Part shown: positions 30,989-42,363 of the stretch, piece after piece
Layout of the letters: every line of letters starts with the position of its first letter
Position numbering within the stretch: the stretch's first letter is position 1
Assembly (NCBI GenBank): GCA_020465985.1
Contig: JAANYP010002773.1
Coordinates: 228,679 to 292,678, forward strand
Length of the DNA: 64,000 nt
Direction of reading: 5' to 3'
DNA from: Centrapalus pauciflorus
Taxonomy: Eukaryota; Streptophyta; Magnoliopsida; Asterales; Asteraceae
Notes under the pieces: model-generated
The model's database searches: none
What the model was told of the DNA's origin: nothing
Seen by the model: only the letters and a program-made list of their open reading frames with translations
Position numbers and translations under genes: made by a program

Positions 30989-32924
30989 TGTAACACCCCG
31001 TTACCCCGGTTGGCAACTAGGCGTGACGTCGCGGAAGCATAGTCATAAGCAAGCTAACGACCACTAAATGAATGTTTTCAAAAATACATTGATAACTTCA
31101 AAATATAATATTGTTTTTACATAACCCAAATAAGTCATAAAGTAGTTCGCAATTGCGGAGATTTATATAAATGATCAACAAGTGGATTAATTATGCTAAT
31201 AAATCTCCGTGAGTTTGAAATGTAGCATGTATTGTGTTCATATAAAAAATGTAGCATGTATTTTCATCCCAAAACATAACAGTTGTGAAAATATGGGCTA
31301 TGAAGACTCACCGTAAGTGTGATGGTAAAAAGTGAGCGTAAAAAGATGAAGATCGCGTTGTTGACTTGAAATGAGCTTGACGTATTTTAATTGAGTCCTA
31401 AATGATATGAGAGATTTCATAATAATCCCATATATAATAATATGCATGTATGATGGTTTTTATGTTTTAAATCACCCAACTTAACAAGTCCATAAATAAA
31501 ACCCAATTGAAAAGGTCAAGTTTATCTATAAGGATTTTCCAGGTTTTATTGAGATTTTTCGGCCTACTTTGTGGCTATTTTTGACAAAGCTTTAAAGTGA
31601 TTTGGACTTTGGAATTCATAATCAAAAAACTACTATATACCAGGAATTTTTCAAGATAACAACGGTCATAATTCGAGTTGTTTATATTAGGGAAAAGGCT
31701 TGTTAAAAACCCTATGTTGGCCATAACTGAGCTGTTAGACCTTTCGGTTTCCAAACAGTATTTGGGGGTTCAAAACTCCGAATTAAATTATTTAATCCTC
31801 CGATATTTTGTTAAAACCTAGGTCTAAATTCTGGAACAATAATCAACTCATTTCGTTAAGTTTTGAATTAGTTATAATTTTTTAAAGTTGATGTAATATT
31901 TATGCCGAAAATCTGAATTTCATAACCTTATAACAACTTGTGATTGCATAAAAGGAAACACATTTATATAACTTGTTTTCATAATATTTATGTCTATATT
32001 ATGTGTTTATATATTTATAAACATATTTGAAGAAACAAACATTGAAACAAAACTAGTTGTTTATAAACTTGACTTTTAATGAAACTTGTTCTTGTTGGTG
32101 ATTATATATATTAAGCAGGACTTATAATAACATAAATAAATGAAGTAATAAGGTAGTATTTACTTACTTTGATGTATTAAAAGTATGAAAATGTGTAGAA
32201 GAATTGTTCTTGAACTAGTTGCACCAAAACTCTTGAATATTGAAGAACACTTGAAAGAAAAAGGATGTGGGCCATGTGTTTGTGTTTGAGGCAGGACTCA
32301 AGAGAGGAGAAAGGATAGGTTTTCTTGCAAGTTGTGAATGAAATGATGGAAGAATGAACTCCATTTATAGAGGGAAAAAGTGGTCTTGAAAAGATGCAAA
32401 GATGTGGAGGTTGAGTGAGATCTTGGATGAATTGAAAGGGAGATGATGAAGAAGATGTGATTGTGATGGTGCATGGGTTGTGTATTATAAAAATTGAAGT
32501 CAAAAGCTAGTTTGTACTAGCTAGTGGCCGGCTCATTAAGGGTTTTTATAAGACTTTTATCTTTTTTTTTTGTATAAAAGTATTTAAAAATGTATTCTTT
32601 TATTCTCCTTTTTATGAAATTTTATAAATACTTATAAAATACACTAGTTTTGTGTAATTGTTTTTGTCTTGCATAATTAAGGTTATGTAAGTTCGTTAAT
32701 GCATGATTAGTGTCACTAATCTTAATCTATTTATGCACTTAGTTGATTATATATAGTATGTTGTAAATCGATTGAATAAATCTTTGTCGTTTCATCGGTT
32801 TACACGATGAAATTGTTTTCGATTGTAAGGAAATTCCTTATGAATTTGTTAATCACATTGATTAATTACTAATGAATATTAATTAAGTTATAAATGCTAA
32901 CCTGATTGTGTGCCGGTTGTTACT
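30989..32924 (-). repeat. 5' LTR of element D
   Basis: On the plus strand it starts TGTAACACCCCG and ends TTGTTACT, giving inverted ends TGTAAC/GTTAC. It is 1936 bp. It is shorter than the partner LTR mainly through a 435-bp deletion at a GAAA microhomology (31217-31220). Confidence 0.85.
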
Positions 32925-32929
32925 GAATC

Positions 32930-33120
32930 GAATACATACAAATATCTCCACCAACAATAACCTGCTATCGGAGCAAAATACACTACTCAGGCATAACATA
33001 GAAAACATGGACCACTACGGGTATGTGTATAATCAGTAGTTGAGGGAGACAGGTCGATATATGGAGCATTTGCATTCATTCGTTGATAGTTTATTCAGTT
33101 ACTTCCTTTCACAATATTAA
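32930..33120 (+). pseudogene. ATHILA ORF-1-like sequence, piece 3 of 3
   Basis: Joining base 24463 to 32930 continues the reading frame used just before element D (TWLN, then RIHTNISTNNNLLSEQN). A stop interrupts after YGYVYNQ, then the frame goes on (LRETGRYMEHLHSFVDSL) to a stop near 33120. The content is hydrophilic and helical. It confirms that D inserted in the same ORF as C. Confidence 0.55.
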
Positions 33121-34814
33121 GTGCATCAACCACCACTTCTAGAACGGTATCAATATTTCCCATACATGACGTGAGATGAGAGGTGTGAAGACCACACCTT
33201 ACGGAGGAGTCTTAGCAGCTAGGTCTTAAATTAGCATACACGGTATCAATCATAACTAAGACAAAGTAATTAAGTTACAGAATATATTACGGTACAACCA
33301 TTAAGATTAAGTAAACTACAGCTTTAGATCATAGATTTAAGGATTCAAAACAAACTTAAAAGGTACATGGCTAGTCTTATTACATAACTTCCAGACAATA
33401 CATCATTTTCATCCAACCACCATAATTAATATCTTCAAAGCTGTACCAAAATGTATTCTAAATAGTGGCTTAGGATACTTCAACTTAGCTAGCAGACCCA
33501 AGCGCTAGGTCCAATTGGTGCTTTGCCTTTGTCTTTTCCTATAAAGAGATTCAACAACAACTGTAAGAATTGCCTTAGTGAGTTTATAGATTTAACAGTA
33601 AACACGCTGTAATGCAAAGCAGAATGTTGGCATAGAGTGATATCGCTTGACTTCCGCCAACAGCCACACAAAGTGAGACATAGTATATGAGAGCAGGATG
33701 ATGACTAATCCACGCTCATGATTTTAGTGGAAGCTATCCACTCAATATTTGGCTAGCTACTAGTATGCTACATGGGGAGACATCAGAGTAAGAAACCACC
33801 ATGTTCAGTTGAGCATGTGACATAGGCATGGTCTTGGACATTATATCAGTATTGCTAATTAAGCTGCGTTGAAGACATATATGTCAATAAGGCAAGATAT
33901 GATGATAAGATAAATTATCAAGTTCATGATAACAACATCAATTTATAATAATAACTGAATTCAACTGTAAAGCCATGTGTGCTGGATGATATATCAAATA
34001 GCTATCATGATTGAGAAGACATCAGCGAACCATGGTGTGCACAATCCAGCTGAGCATATATGAATGTCAATAAATCTTAGAACAACAATACGTCTCACCC
34101 ATAAGCAGACATGTAAAACTGAAATATCTATTGCCCACACTTACTGTTTTAGGGCTTTTGCTGTTGAGCTTTGACTTTGGCAAGCGGATTACTCCACCAC
34201 CTGAGTTATCTCAGGATTTAGCTTTAGGCTTTGGCTTTCTGGACTTAGCTTGGCTTTAACCTACTTTTTAGTGGCTTTTGCCTTACAACACAGTTCAGTT
34301 TTAGCTGAACCTGTTTAGTATTTGGCATTTGCATTAACATAAGATTTAAGGCTTTACATAATGGCTTATCATGTCATTTTAGGATTTGTTGAATCAAAAC
34401 TGATCTTATGGCTTGTCTTGACATGATTTTGATGGCTTTATGAGCTTTATGCTTTTCATGAACCTGTGTGACTTTATTAAGTCGTTTGTTGGCTTTACAT
34501 GCATTTTAAACGCGTATGTATGCATGCAATGTCATACAATATGCTTATTTGATGACTATATGCTCATTTAATTGAAAGTACATTCACTTTAGCATGTATA
34601 CATGTTCATGGAATCTTTATGTATAAAGTATGAACATATAGGTCACAATCATGCTTGGCTTTGTTATTTGAAAAAAATTTGCTGAGTGTTTATAACTTTA
34701 AGCCACATATAAGATCGTTTATGTTCCTGATTTTGAATAATATAATCAACTATTCACACATGAAAATATTAATTTTAAGCATATGTTTTCAATTAAAACA
34801 ATTGTCATATTTAA
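33121..34814 (+). other. Unassigned AT-rich interval
   Basis: No family was recognised. A minus-strand frame 33671-33489 encodes a peptide ending FIGKDKGKAPIGPSAWVC and could be an exon or retroelement tail, but has no support. From about 34140 to 34560 the plus strand is T-rich with many GGCTTT and GCTTTA words. This may be the remaining 3' part of the element that owned the ATHILA-like ORF. Confidence 0.3.
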
Positions 34815-35107
34815 TGTGAATTACAGTTTCTATATCAATCATGCAACAATTCAATATTAAGAACAATAAAATGAATCAAAACTAACCAAATGATTGTATT
34901 CCTGAAAATGTCGATTACAAAGATGAAATTAGATCTTTACAATGCCAGTAACTGTTTCTGATTTCTATGTGTGCCAAAAAGGAATTGTCATGGAACTTAC
35001 TATTTTAGAAAGTCAAACTTTCTATTAATACACATCCATACAACTATTAACTATTTACAAAATAAACCCTTCACTTTGACTTCCATCAACAAAAATGTAT
35101 TCTAACA
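34815..35107 (-). repeat. 3' LTR of element E
   Basis: On the plus strand TGTGAATTACAG...ATTCTAACA, 293 bp. On the minus strand it starts TGTTAGAAT and ends TTCACA. Confidence 0.93.
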
Positions 35108-35119
35108 ATCTCCCCCATT
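35108..35119 (-). other. Polypurine tract of element E
   Basis: The minus strand reads AATGGGGGAGAT, directly adjacent to the 3' LTR. Confidence 0.9.
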
Positions 35120-35138
35120 GATGGAATGTGCAAAGTCT

Positions 35139-38100
35139 TTAAATTGCCAATCCAAGCTTCTGTTCAAATCTTCTGATGCTTTTTCTATCAGAGAGCCTCC
35201 ATTCAATCTTTGAAATAAATTCTACCATAAGTCTTCTGTCGTTAACTGACAAAGCTCCTCTCTTTGTTTTTCTCTTTTGATCTGAAGCTAGCTTTCCCTT
35301 TAAGCCACTCAAAACTTTATTTAATGTACCATCTGAAAATTTGTTGAGTTCAACACTCCTCATGGCTCTAAGCTTCTTGTTTCTGTCCTTGTACATTACA
35401 GCCGGATGCTTTACCATGATGACTTGAAATTCTTTCAACTCTCCAGCAAATTTGATATCTCTATGTGGAGTTGTCATATTAATCTTCCTCATTCCTCTTT
35501 CAACACCTATCTGCAGATCTTGCACTGACATCAATACCAGTTTGGTATGCATGAAGTGGAAAATTGTCTTTAATGCAAATCTGCAGTGTTCATTTCTCTT
35601 ATTTCTGCATAACACATCAAATAAATCTTCAATGTCAACCAGATGCATGTTAAACATATCAGCTTCATTGAACGTATAGGTATTTCCATCAGCTCTCGTA
35701 ACAGTGAATGCCGGATAGAAAATCTTAACGAATCTGTCCTTTTCAATTTTAACAAGATCAACTATCCTGAACTCACTCTTCACTTTATCAACCTCTTGTG
35801 TCTTGTTCCTCAGAAAACTAGCATAGTTAACTAGATTTGGCATGTTTGGCTACCCTAAAAAACTTAAGAAAAGATCACGGAGCTTGTTTCTTACAAAAAA
35901 TACGTTTTTCCAGGATGTCTTCAATATATGGCATTTTTTCCTTCACCTGATGAACTCCGCTGATTGTTCCGCTGGAAGCTCAAACTTCTTTACTTTATTC
36001 TTGCGTATCTCATCTTTATTCAACAACGTAAGCATATCTCTGATTTCTCTTCGAACTACTCGTTGTGCTTCAAATCTGAGCCTGTGTTGCTTTTGTGACT
36101 CATCTGCCAGCACGTATTCATTGAAAAACCTTTCAATAACCTCGACCTCATTCAACTCAACTGTTTCCTGTATAACAACATTTTCTATAGGAAACTCTTC
36201 AACTTCTTCCTTAACATGAATTACAACCTCAGGCTTTTCAACCGTCGGTGTCGATATGGACTCTTTCAATATCTCCTGTACTAACCTCTCTTCTTGTTCA
36301 ATCCTTTCTCCCCGGAAGTCAACATCAGTTAACGCAATCACATCATCATCCTCAGATACTTCAATGTATTCCTGTCTCTCCTCTTCTAAGCCTTGAATCA
36401 TCAACTCATGTTCCTTAACTACTTGAACATCATCTTCAGAATCATTGTATTCTTCAAAATTGTAAATATCTGACTGAATGTTCAAAGGAACTGGAACATC
36501 TTCATGAAGAATCAATCCCAATTCACTTTGTACATCAGCAGGTTCTTTTGAGCTCCCTGCTTCTTTTTCTTTCACTTTTGTTTCCTTCTCAGGATATGTG
36601 ATCATCAAAAGTCCGGGTGTAGGCTCAGCAAGCTTTCTCCTCTTCTCCCCCTCATGAGGAGCATCATCGGAGTCCTCATCATGCTCATCATGCTTTCTTT
36701 TAGATGACGAAGCTTGCGCCTTGCATGTTTCTTCAACAGTCGCAACTCTCTCCGATAAATTTCCCAAAGCAGTTATCACCGTGCTTTCCAAACTTATCAT
36801 CCTTTCCCTCATTTCATCGAATTGTTCAAAAACGAACTCTTTCAGCTCTTCCTTCAACTCATCAATTGCTTGATTTGATTCAGATTTCTTGATTGATTCT
36901 TCTGCCACTGATTTACCTTTCAGAAACTTGTGTATATTCGACATCTGAGCCATCACTTCAGATAGCTGAGCAGAGACATGAGTATTCACTCCTACAACAG
37001 CTGCATTCAAAACTTGATTCAATGATGATTCAGTAACAAACGGGGATATATTCACCACTGGGTCACTTAGACTTCCAGTTGTCACAACATTCGAACTTGT
37101 AAAAAGAACGTCTGTGTGGCCAGTACTCAAAGATGGCAAAGTGGTTGCTCTGACTGAACTTCCACCCTCTTCAAGCGACAGAGCAACAAATGCTTCCGTA
37201 GCTGAGGATGTTTCGGTGGGAACACGAAGTTCAGCCACACTTACTTCAACTGATGATATTGACTCAAGTGTCCTAATCTGTATAGGATCTATACTCTGTG
37301 ATTGAATAAAAGTCGTACACTCGAGCAGAGGTGTACTAATTTCAATATCCATTAAGTCCAAATGACTTTCGGATAGAATATGTGGTTTATCCCGGTGCGC
37401 AAATGAAATAGTCTCCTGTTGAGAGGAGACTGAGTGGATAGTTGGGTGTGCACTTGTCAGTGGGATACTGACCTCTTCAATGCTAACTCCTATAGGAGAG
37501 CTAACAGCAGTTGTGGGTAAATCCCGGCTTTCTAGGCTTAGTGCATCCTCACACTCTCCTGTGCAATACTCACTATATCCATCAAAGCAATCCCTCCCTC
37601 ATTATGATCACCACCATCATCACCATCATTATCATCATCATTTACTTCATCTTCACCTTCTTGAATATCCGACAATGTCCTCTCAGAATCAGATTTCTCA
37701 GCCTCTTCCTTACCACCCCTTACAACTTCAACTCCCTCGCTCATTTGCAGGCTTCCCTGAACTTCAGCCCCATGCTGAGGTTCCTCTATTCTTATCACTC
37801 TGTGGGTAAGAGAACCCGGTTCTTAGGTTTCTATCGGAGCATGATCTATCCTATATAATTTCACATTTTCACTCTCAGGATCTGCATACTTCAGCAAAGA
37901 TTCTGGATTCGGCATGATATTCGCATTAGGAGAATCGGACACTTCGTGTAAACTCATCATGACATAATCTGGGCATTTGTTAGAGTTAGCTCTTTTGGGT
38001 ATATTTTCATTTGCCCTTAGGATCCCTCGGATAAGAATCTGAATAAATCTCTGAAGTGGTACGAATTTTCTTGCTCTATTTGTTGTTTTAACCAGTACTA

Positions 38101-38824
38101 TCTCTTTTAGATCCTCCCAGATGCATTGAGCGTAGTCATAATGTTTATTGAAGGCGATCCCATGGAAAATCCGTAGACAGTGAATGCTGCATCTGTCTAT
38201 GCCTGTATGTTTAGATGTCATACATCTATTGATGATCCCAAATAATGTGTACCATTCGCCATTTAATCCATTTCGATGAAATTTGGAGCTTTTTGGAAGT
38301 GGCTTTGAGTAACCCAAGCATATCAAATCATGAACCAGCTCCTCATCGGACACAAAATCTTCAAAATCAGCTAACTCAGGAAAGTTAACTGTGTCTATTC
38401 GTCTCGAAAGAAACAAGTTGTGACGAAGTCTGGCAAGAGTAATTTTGGATTTAAATTGGTCAATGGTTACTTTAAAGTGGTGGTTTCCATCAGCAGTAAC
38501 AAATTTGACTGTATGCCAAAATTGTTGCAGGTAGACTTGTGGGATAGAGGGTTTGTACTGAAGGAGATATCCCAAAGGATGGCCTTTGAGATTATCTAGG
38601 ATAACAGGGTGACTAACTTTTATGACCTTTGTGTCCAGACGATGGTTGTTGTCTTTGAAGGGTAGGCAATATATGGGTTTAACCAGTTGGTTATCAGGTA
38701 TGATGGTTGAAGGTGAAGGTCTAGCAACAGATGTTGAACGAACGGGTGTTGATACAAGTGTATGATTGGAGGATGAATGGGAATCTGATGAATTGGAATT
38801 CTGGGAATGATCTGGAGATGCCAT
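35139..38824 (-). pseudogene. Element E env-like ORF (broken into four frames)
   Basis: Minus-strand pieces are 38824-37823 (N-terminal domain, 333 aa), 37798-37538 (acidic Asp-rich), 37361-35943 (472 aa, acidic and helical) and 35843-35139 (234 aa, basic, ending about 20 bases before the PPT). The N-terminal piece has motifs comparable to element B's env-like ORF (YLQQFWHTVKF, LICLGYSKPLP, WYTLFGIINRCMTSKHTG), so the two are homologous but distant. The middle contains heptad-like helices (LSERVATVEET). There is no clear signal peptide or membrane span. Its function is unknown, and frameshifts separate the pieces. Confidence 0.75.
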
Positions 38825-39109
38825 TTGAAACCTGTAAACAAAATAAGAATTATGTTAGACAAGACAGGTAAACAAATGAAATCATTCAATGGTAGAAAAA
38901 TATAACATTTCGTCAGAAATTATAAACATTTGTGATTTTCTGTTTAAGGCATCGGGATTCCAGACAATAATAAAATATTATTGACAGGATTCCAGAGTCA
39001 ATCGTTCAGAGACCAATGTTAGAAAAACACAATTTTATTACAATTTCTTGAAAAAATGTCACATTTTTCTTAAAACATTAAAAATCCAACACTTAGTAAA
39101 AATTGTCAT

Positions 39110-39720
39110 TTAAACTCGAATGAAAGTACATCCATCTCGAATAACTCTTGATTAATCTCGGATGATACATGAAACAACTCGACTTAGACTACGTATCAAC
39201 TCGAATGAACTATAGTCTTCTCGAATAAAACAGAGTGATTCTCGAATAAGACTATAATCAACTCGAATTTCATATGTATTAAACTCGAATAGAACATGAA
39301 GATTCTCGAATAAGTCTTGAAACAACTCGAATTACTTATGAATGGAACTCGAATAGAACATGAGGATTCTCGAATAAGTCTTGAAACAACTCGAATGTTC
39401 AATTAGTCCAACTCGAATGAATAAGGAATTTTCTTGAATATAACATAAGGTCCACTCGAATGAAACATAAGTCTATCAAGACGTTTGTTCTGAAATATTC
39501 TAAGTGTTTAAGCTAAACAACTCGAATCACACTTGTAGTTTCTCGATTAACACTTCAGTCAACTCGATTGACTCTTGGTCTTTCTCGAGTAGCATTGTAA
39601 TCAACTCGAATGACTCTTGGTCTTTCTCGAGTATCATTGTAAGCAACTCGAATGACTCTTGGACTTTCTCGAATAGCATTTCACTCAACTTGATCAAAAC
39701 TAAGGTTTTCTCGAAGATCC
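39110..39720 (+). repeat. 21-bp CTCGAAT array in element E pol-env spacer
   Basis: CTCGAAT and close variants recur on the plus strand about every 21 bp (successive units of 20, 21, 21, 22, 21, 21, 22, 21, 21, 22 in the best part). A 64-bp higher-order unit is duplicated near 39280-39410, and a 42-bp unit is repeated at about 39556-39680. Read on the minus strand, 21 bp equals seven codons, and local frames give FEL/FEK heptads, but spacing changes break any long frame. The surrounding spacer (38825-40150) is otherwise AT-rich and non-coding, and sits where RT-RNase H should be. Confidence 0.8.
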
Positions 39721-40141
39721 CTTTGATCGAGAAACTCATCTGAAAATTATTTTTCAAGTATTTTCACACTGATTTCCCAAAAATTGATTTCAGGGACCTT
39801 TTTATTGATTAAAAACCTGTGTCCTTCTCGAAAAAAAATTTTAAACATTTTGTTTTTACTGAACTTCGATTAAAAAACAACATTTAAGTTGTTAAAGATT
39901 CAAATTTCAGAAAAACCTTGAACTTGAAACTTTTGAATACCAAAATCATAATATCTGTTTGTGTGATAAAAAATGACTCATGAAATTTCAGATTCATGTT
40001 CATGTTTACAATACGAAGCCCACCACACAAGTAATTTCATTTTCATGAACACAACCGTATGAGCACCATTAACACTCGAAGTATAACAAACATGAATATA
40101 AACACGAACAGTCACATATATGCTAATATTGAAATAAAAGA

Positions 40142-42058
40142 TGTAAAAAGTATGTGGGTGATTTCTCGTCCACTTAAAAGTATGTGGAAACGGTTCTATG
40201 TGGTCTTGATTGGGATTACGATCTAGATATGTTCGTCGGGGGCTTACTTCAGATGTAGTAGGTAGGGAATCTGAGTTAGGAGCTTCTGAATGTTCGGATG
40301 TTAAGGGGGTTTCAGAAGATTCTAGAGGTTCAATGGGTTGTGCACTTCCAGTTGGCAAATGCTCATTTGTTGTTGAGTCTTCTCCAGTTTCTTCTGACAC
40401 TTGTTGATGAGAAAGATCAGAGACTACAACGGGATCTTCAGTAATCCTGTCAGGAACCAAATTTAGAACATTAGTTTTGGGCTTCTCAAAGTAGTCTTCA
40501 TAAAAATTCTCAAACAACTTATGTAATTCAGAATTTTCAGCATTCTGTTCAGGTGACTCCATGGAAGTCGGCTTGTTAGGTTCGGGTCCTGAACTGGTGT
40601 GTTCAGAAGCGATTACCACTCCTTCATCAAATTTGACATTGATGCTCTCGTTGACTGTCTTGGTTCGCTTGTTGTAGACACGGAAAGCGACCGACTCCTT
40701 TGAATATCCGATGAATATTCCTTCATCTGCCTTTTGATTAAACTTTCCAAGATTGTCTTTGTTGTTTAGAATAAAGCATCTGCATCCAAAGACATGGAAA
40801 AATTTAATATTAGGTATTCGTTTATTTATTAATTCATAAGGAGTCTTTCCGAATCTTTTATTAATGATTGAACGATTTTGTGTGAAACAAGCTGTTGCAA
40901 CTGCTTCGGCCCATAAGATAACGGTTAATTTGAGTATGCCAGCATCGTCCTAGCTAATTCCACTAGTGTCTTATTTCTTCTTTCAACGACACCATTCTGT
41001 TGTGGAGTTCTAGCAGCTGAAAACTGATGTGTGATTCCTACAGAATTCAAAAATGATTCAAGTGATTTGTTCTTGAATTCTGTTCCTTTATCTGAGTGGA
41101 TTGATTGAATTGTAAGTTGCAACTTCACTTGTATTTTCCGGATGAAGTCTATGATAGTTTCGGTTGCATCTGATTTGGACCTCAGGAAGAAAACCCATGT
41201 GTGTCGTGAATAATCATCAACTATCACCAATACGTATCGTTTCTTATTAATGCTTTGTACTCTCATTGGTCCACACAAATCCATACGTAATAATTCTAGT
41301 GCTCTCGTGGATGAGTGTTCGGATTTGGATTTGTGTTAAGCTCTTGTCATCTTTCCTTTTTCACATGCGGCACACAACTGCTCCTTTTGGAATTTGAGAG
41401 TTGGCAGCCCTTGAACTAACCCTCCTTTCGCAAGGTTGGTTAATTCATTGAAGTTCAGATGTGAAAGGCGACGATGCCATAGCCATGCTGTTTTAGATGT
41501 AGCTTTTGACAGTAAGCAGACATCTTTCTTCAGATTAATAGAGGCTAAGTCCATAGAGTACAAATTGGTTTTCCTGTTTCATGCCAATATTTCTTTACCT
41601 TCCCCGAATCTGATGCTGCACCGATTGGCTTTGTAATTGACTTCCAATCCTTTATCACACAACTGTACAATGCTAAACAAATTATGTCCAAGACCATCAA
41701 CGTGGAAAACCTTTTGAATGGTACTTTTGCCGTATGTGAGACTCCCGTATCCTCTGATCGGACAAAACTGATCATTTCCAAATCTGACCGTTCCACAGAA
41801 CTTTTCTACAAAGTTCGTCAGGATGTCTTTTTGTCCAGTCATATGCCTGGAACATCCGGAGTCAAGATACCAAACATGGTTTACGTATAAGACGAAATAG
41901 CACATGAGGTACCCACTTATAGTTGGGTACTTTTGGTTTAGGTAAATCATGCAAAGTATTATTTGTTTTCTCAACAAATATGGCTTTTTGCTTAACATTT
42001 GATGTTGATTTAGGTACCCACATTTGAACAGTTCGTTTAGGTATCCACTTTTGTACAA
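40142..42058 (-). pseudogene. Element E protease-integrase and truncated RT linker
   Basis: On the minus strand, 42058-41579 holds the protease signature (LDSGCSRHMTG). The pre-integrase HHCC set (WHRRLSHLNFNELTN ... CAACEKGK) is at 41563-41336, ending in a stop. The integrase core (MDLCGPM, HSDKGTEFKN, NGVVERRNKTL) is at 41284-40925. The C-terminal motifs (KTPYELINKR, DEGIFIGYS) and the Ser/Pro-rich linker run to KWTRNHP, just before RT would begin. There the sequence changes to unrelated AT-rich DNA at about 40165. At least two frameshifts or stops break the protein. No RT or RNase H motif follows. Confidence 0.85.
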
Positions 42059-42363
42059 TCCGTGGTGGAACTGTTTTTGAAATAATTTTCTATGGAACCT
42101 TTTTCTGTTTAGAACATGGGTCTTTTTTCTTTGGTTGCCAGACGAGCTTATCAGATTTTACAAATAGAGGTTTACAAGCACTAGAGTTCAAAGCAATTAC
42201 GTCTGTTCTAGAGAATTTTATACAAGAATTATTAACAAATTTATTATTACAGACAGAATGTTCAATGTTGCTATTTCTATCTGTAACAATATTGTTCTTC
42301 ACGCGCCACTCTTGTTTTATATTCTTGTTTTTCTGTTCTCTCTTCTTCTTTCTCCAAACTTGT
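42059..42363 (-). other. Gag-protease linker of element E
   Basis: A Lys/Asn-rich minus-strand frame at 42302-42090 lies between the Gag stop and the protease. No domain was recognised. Confidence 0.4.

Larger units (their letters stand above)
24464..32924 (-). mobile_element. Element D: chromodomain Ty3/gypsy retrotransposon, deleted
   Basis: The LTRs lie at 24464-26879 (3') and 30989-32924 (5'), with 5-bp target duplication GAATC at 24459-24463 and 32925-32929. On the minus strand the order is 5' LTR, PBS, leader ORF, gag, protease, RT, RNase H, integrase, chromodomain remnant, 3' LTR. Gag is fused to mid-protease by a deletion, most of the integrase core is deleted, and there are several stops and frameshifts. 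LTR divergence is clearly higher than in C, E or F, so D looks old. It cannot transpose by itself. Confidence 0.9.

Noticed and set aside
39110..39720. CRISPR-like array
   Set aside because: The repeats are short and degenerate, units are nearly contiguous and there are no unique spacers. It is plant retroelement DNA, so a tandem motif array is the right description.
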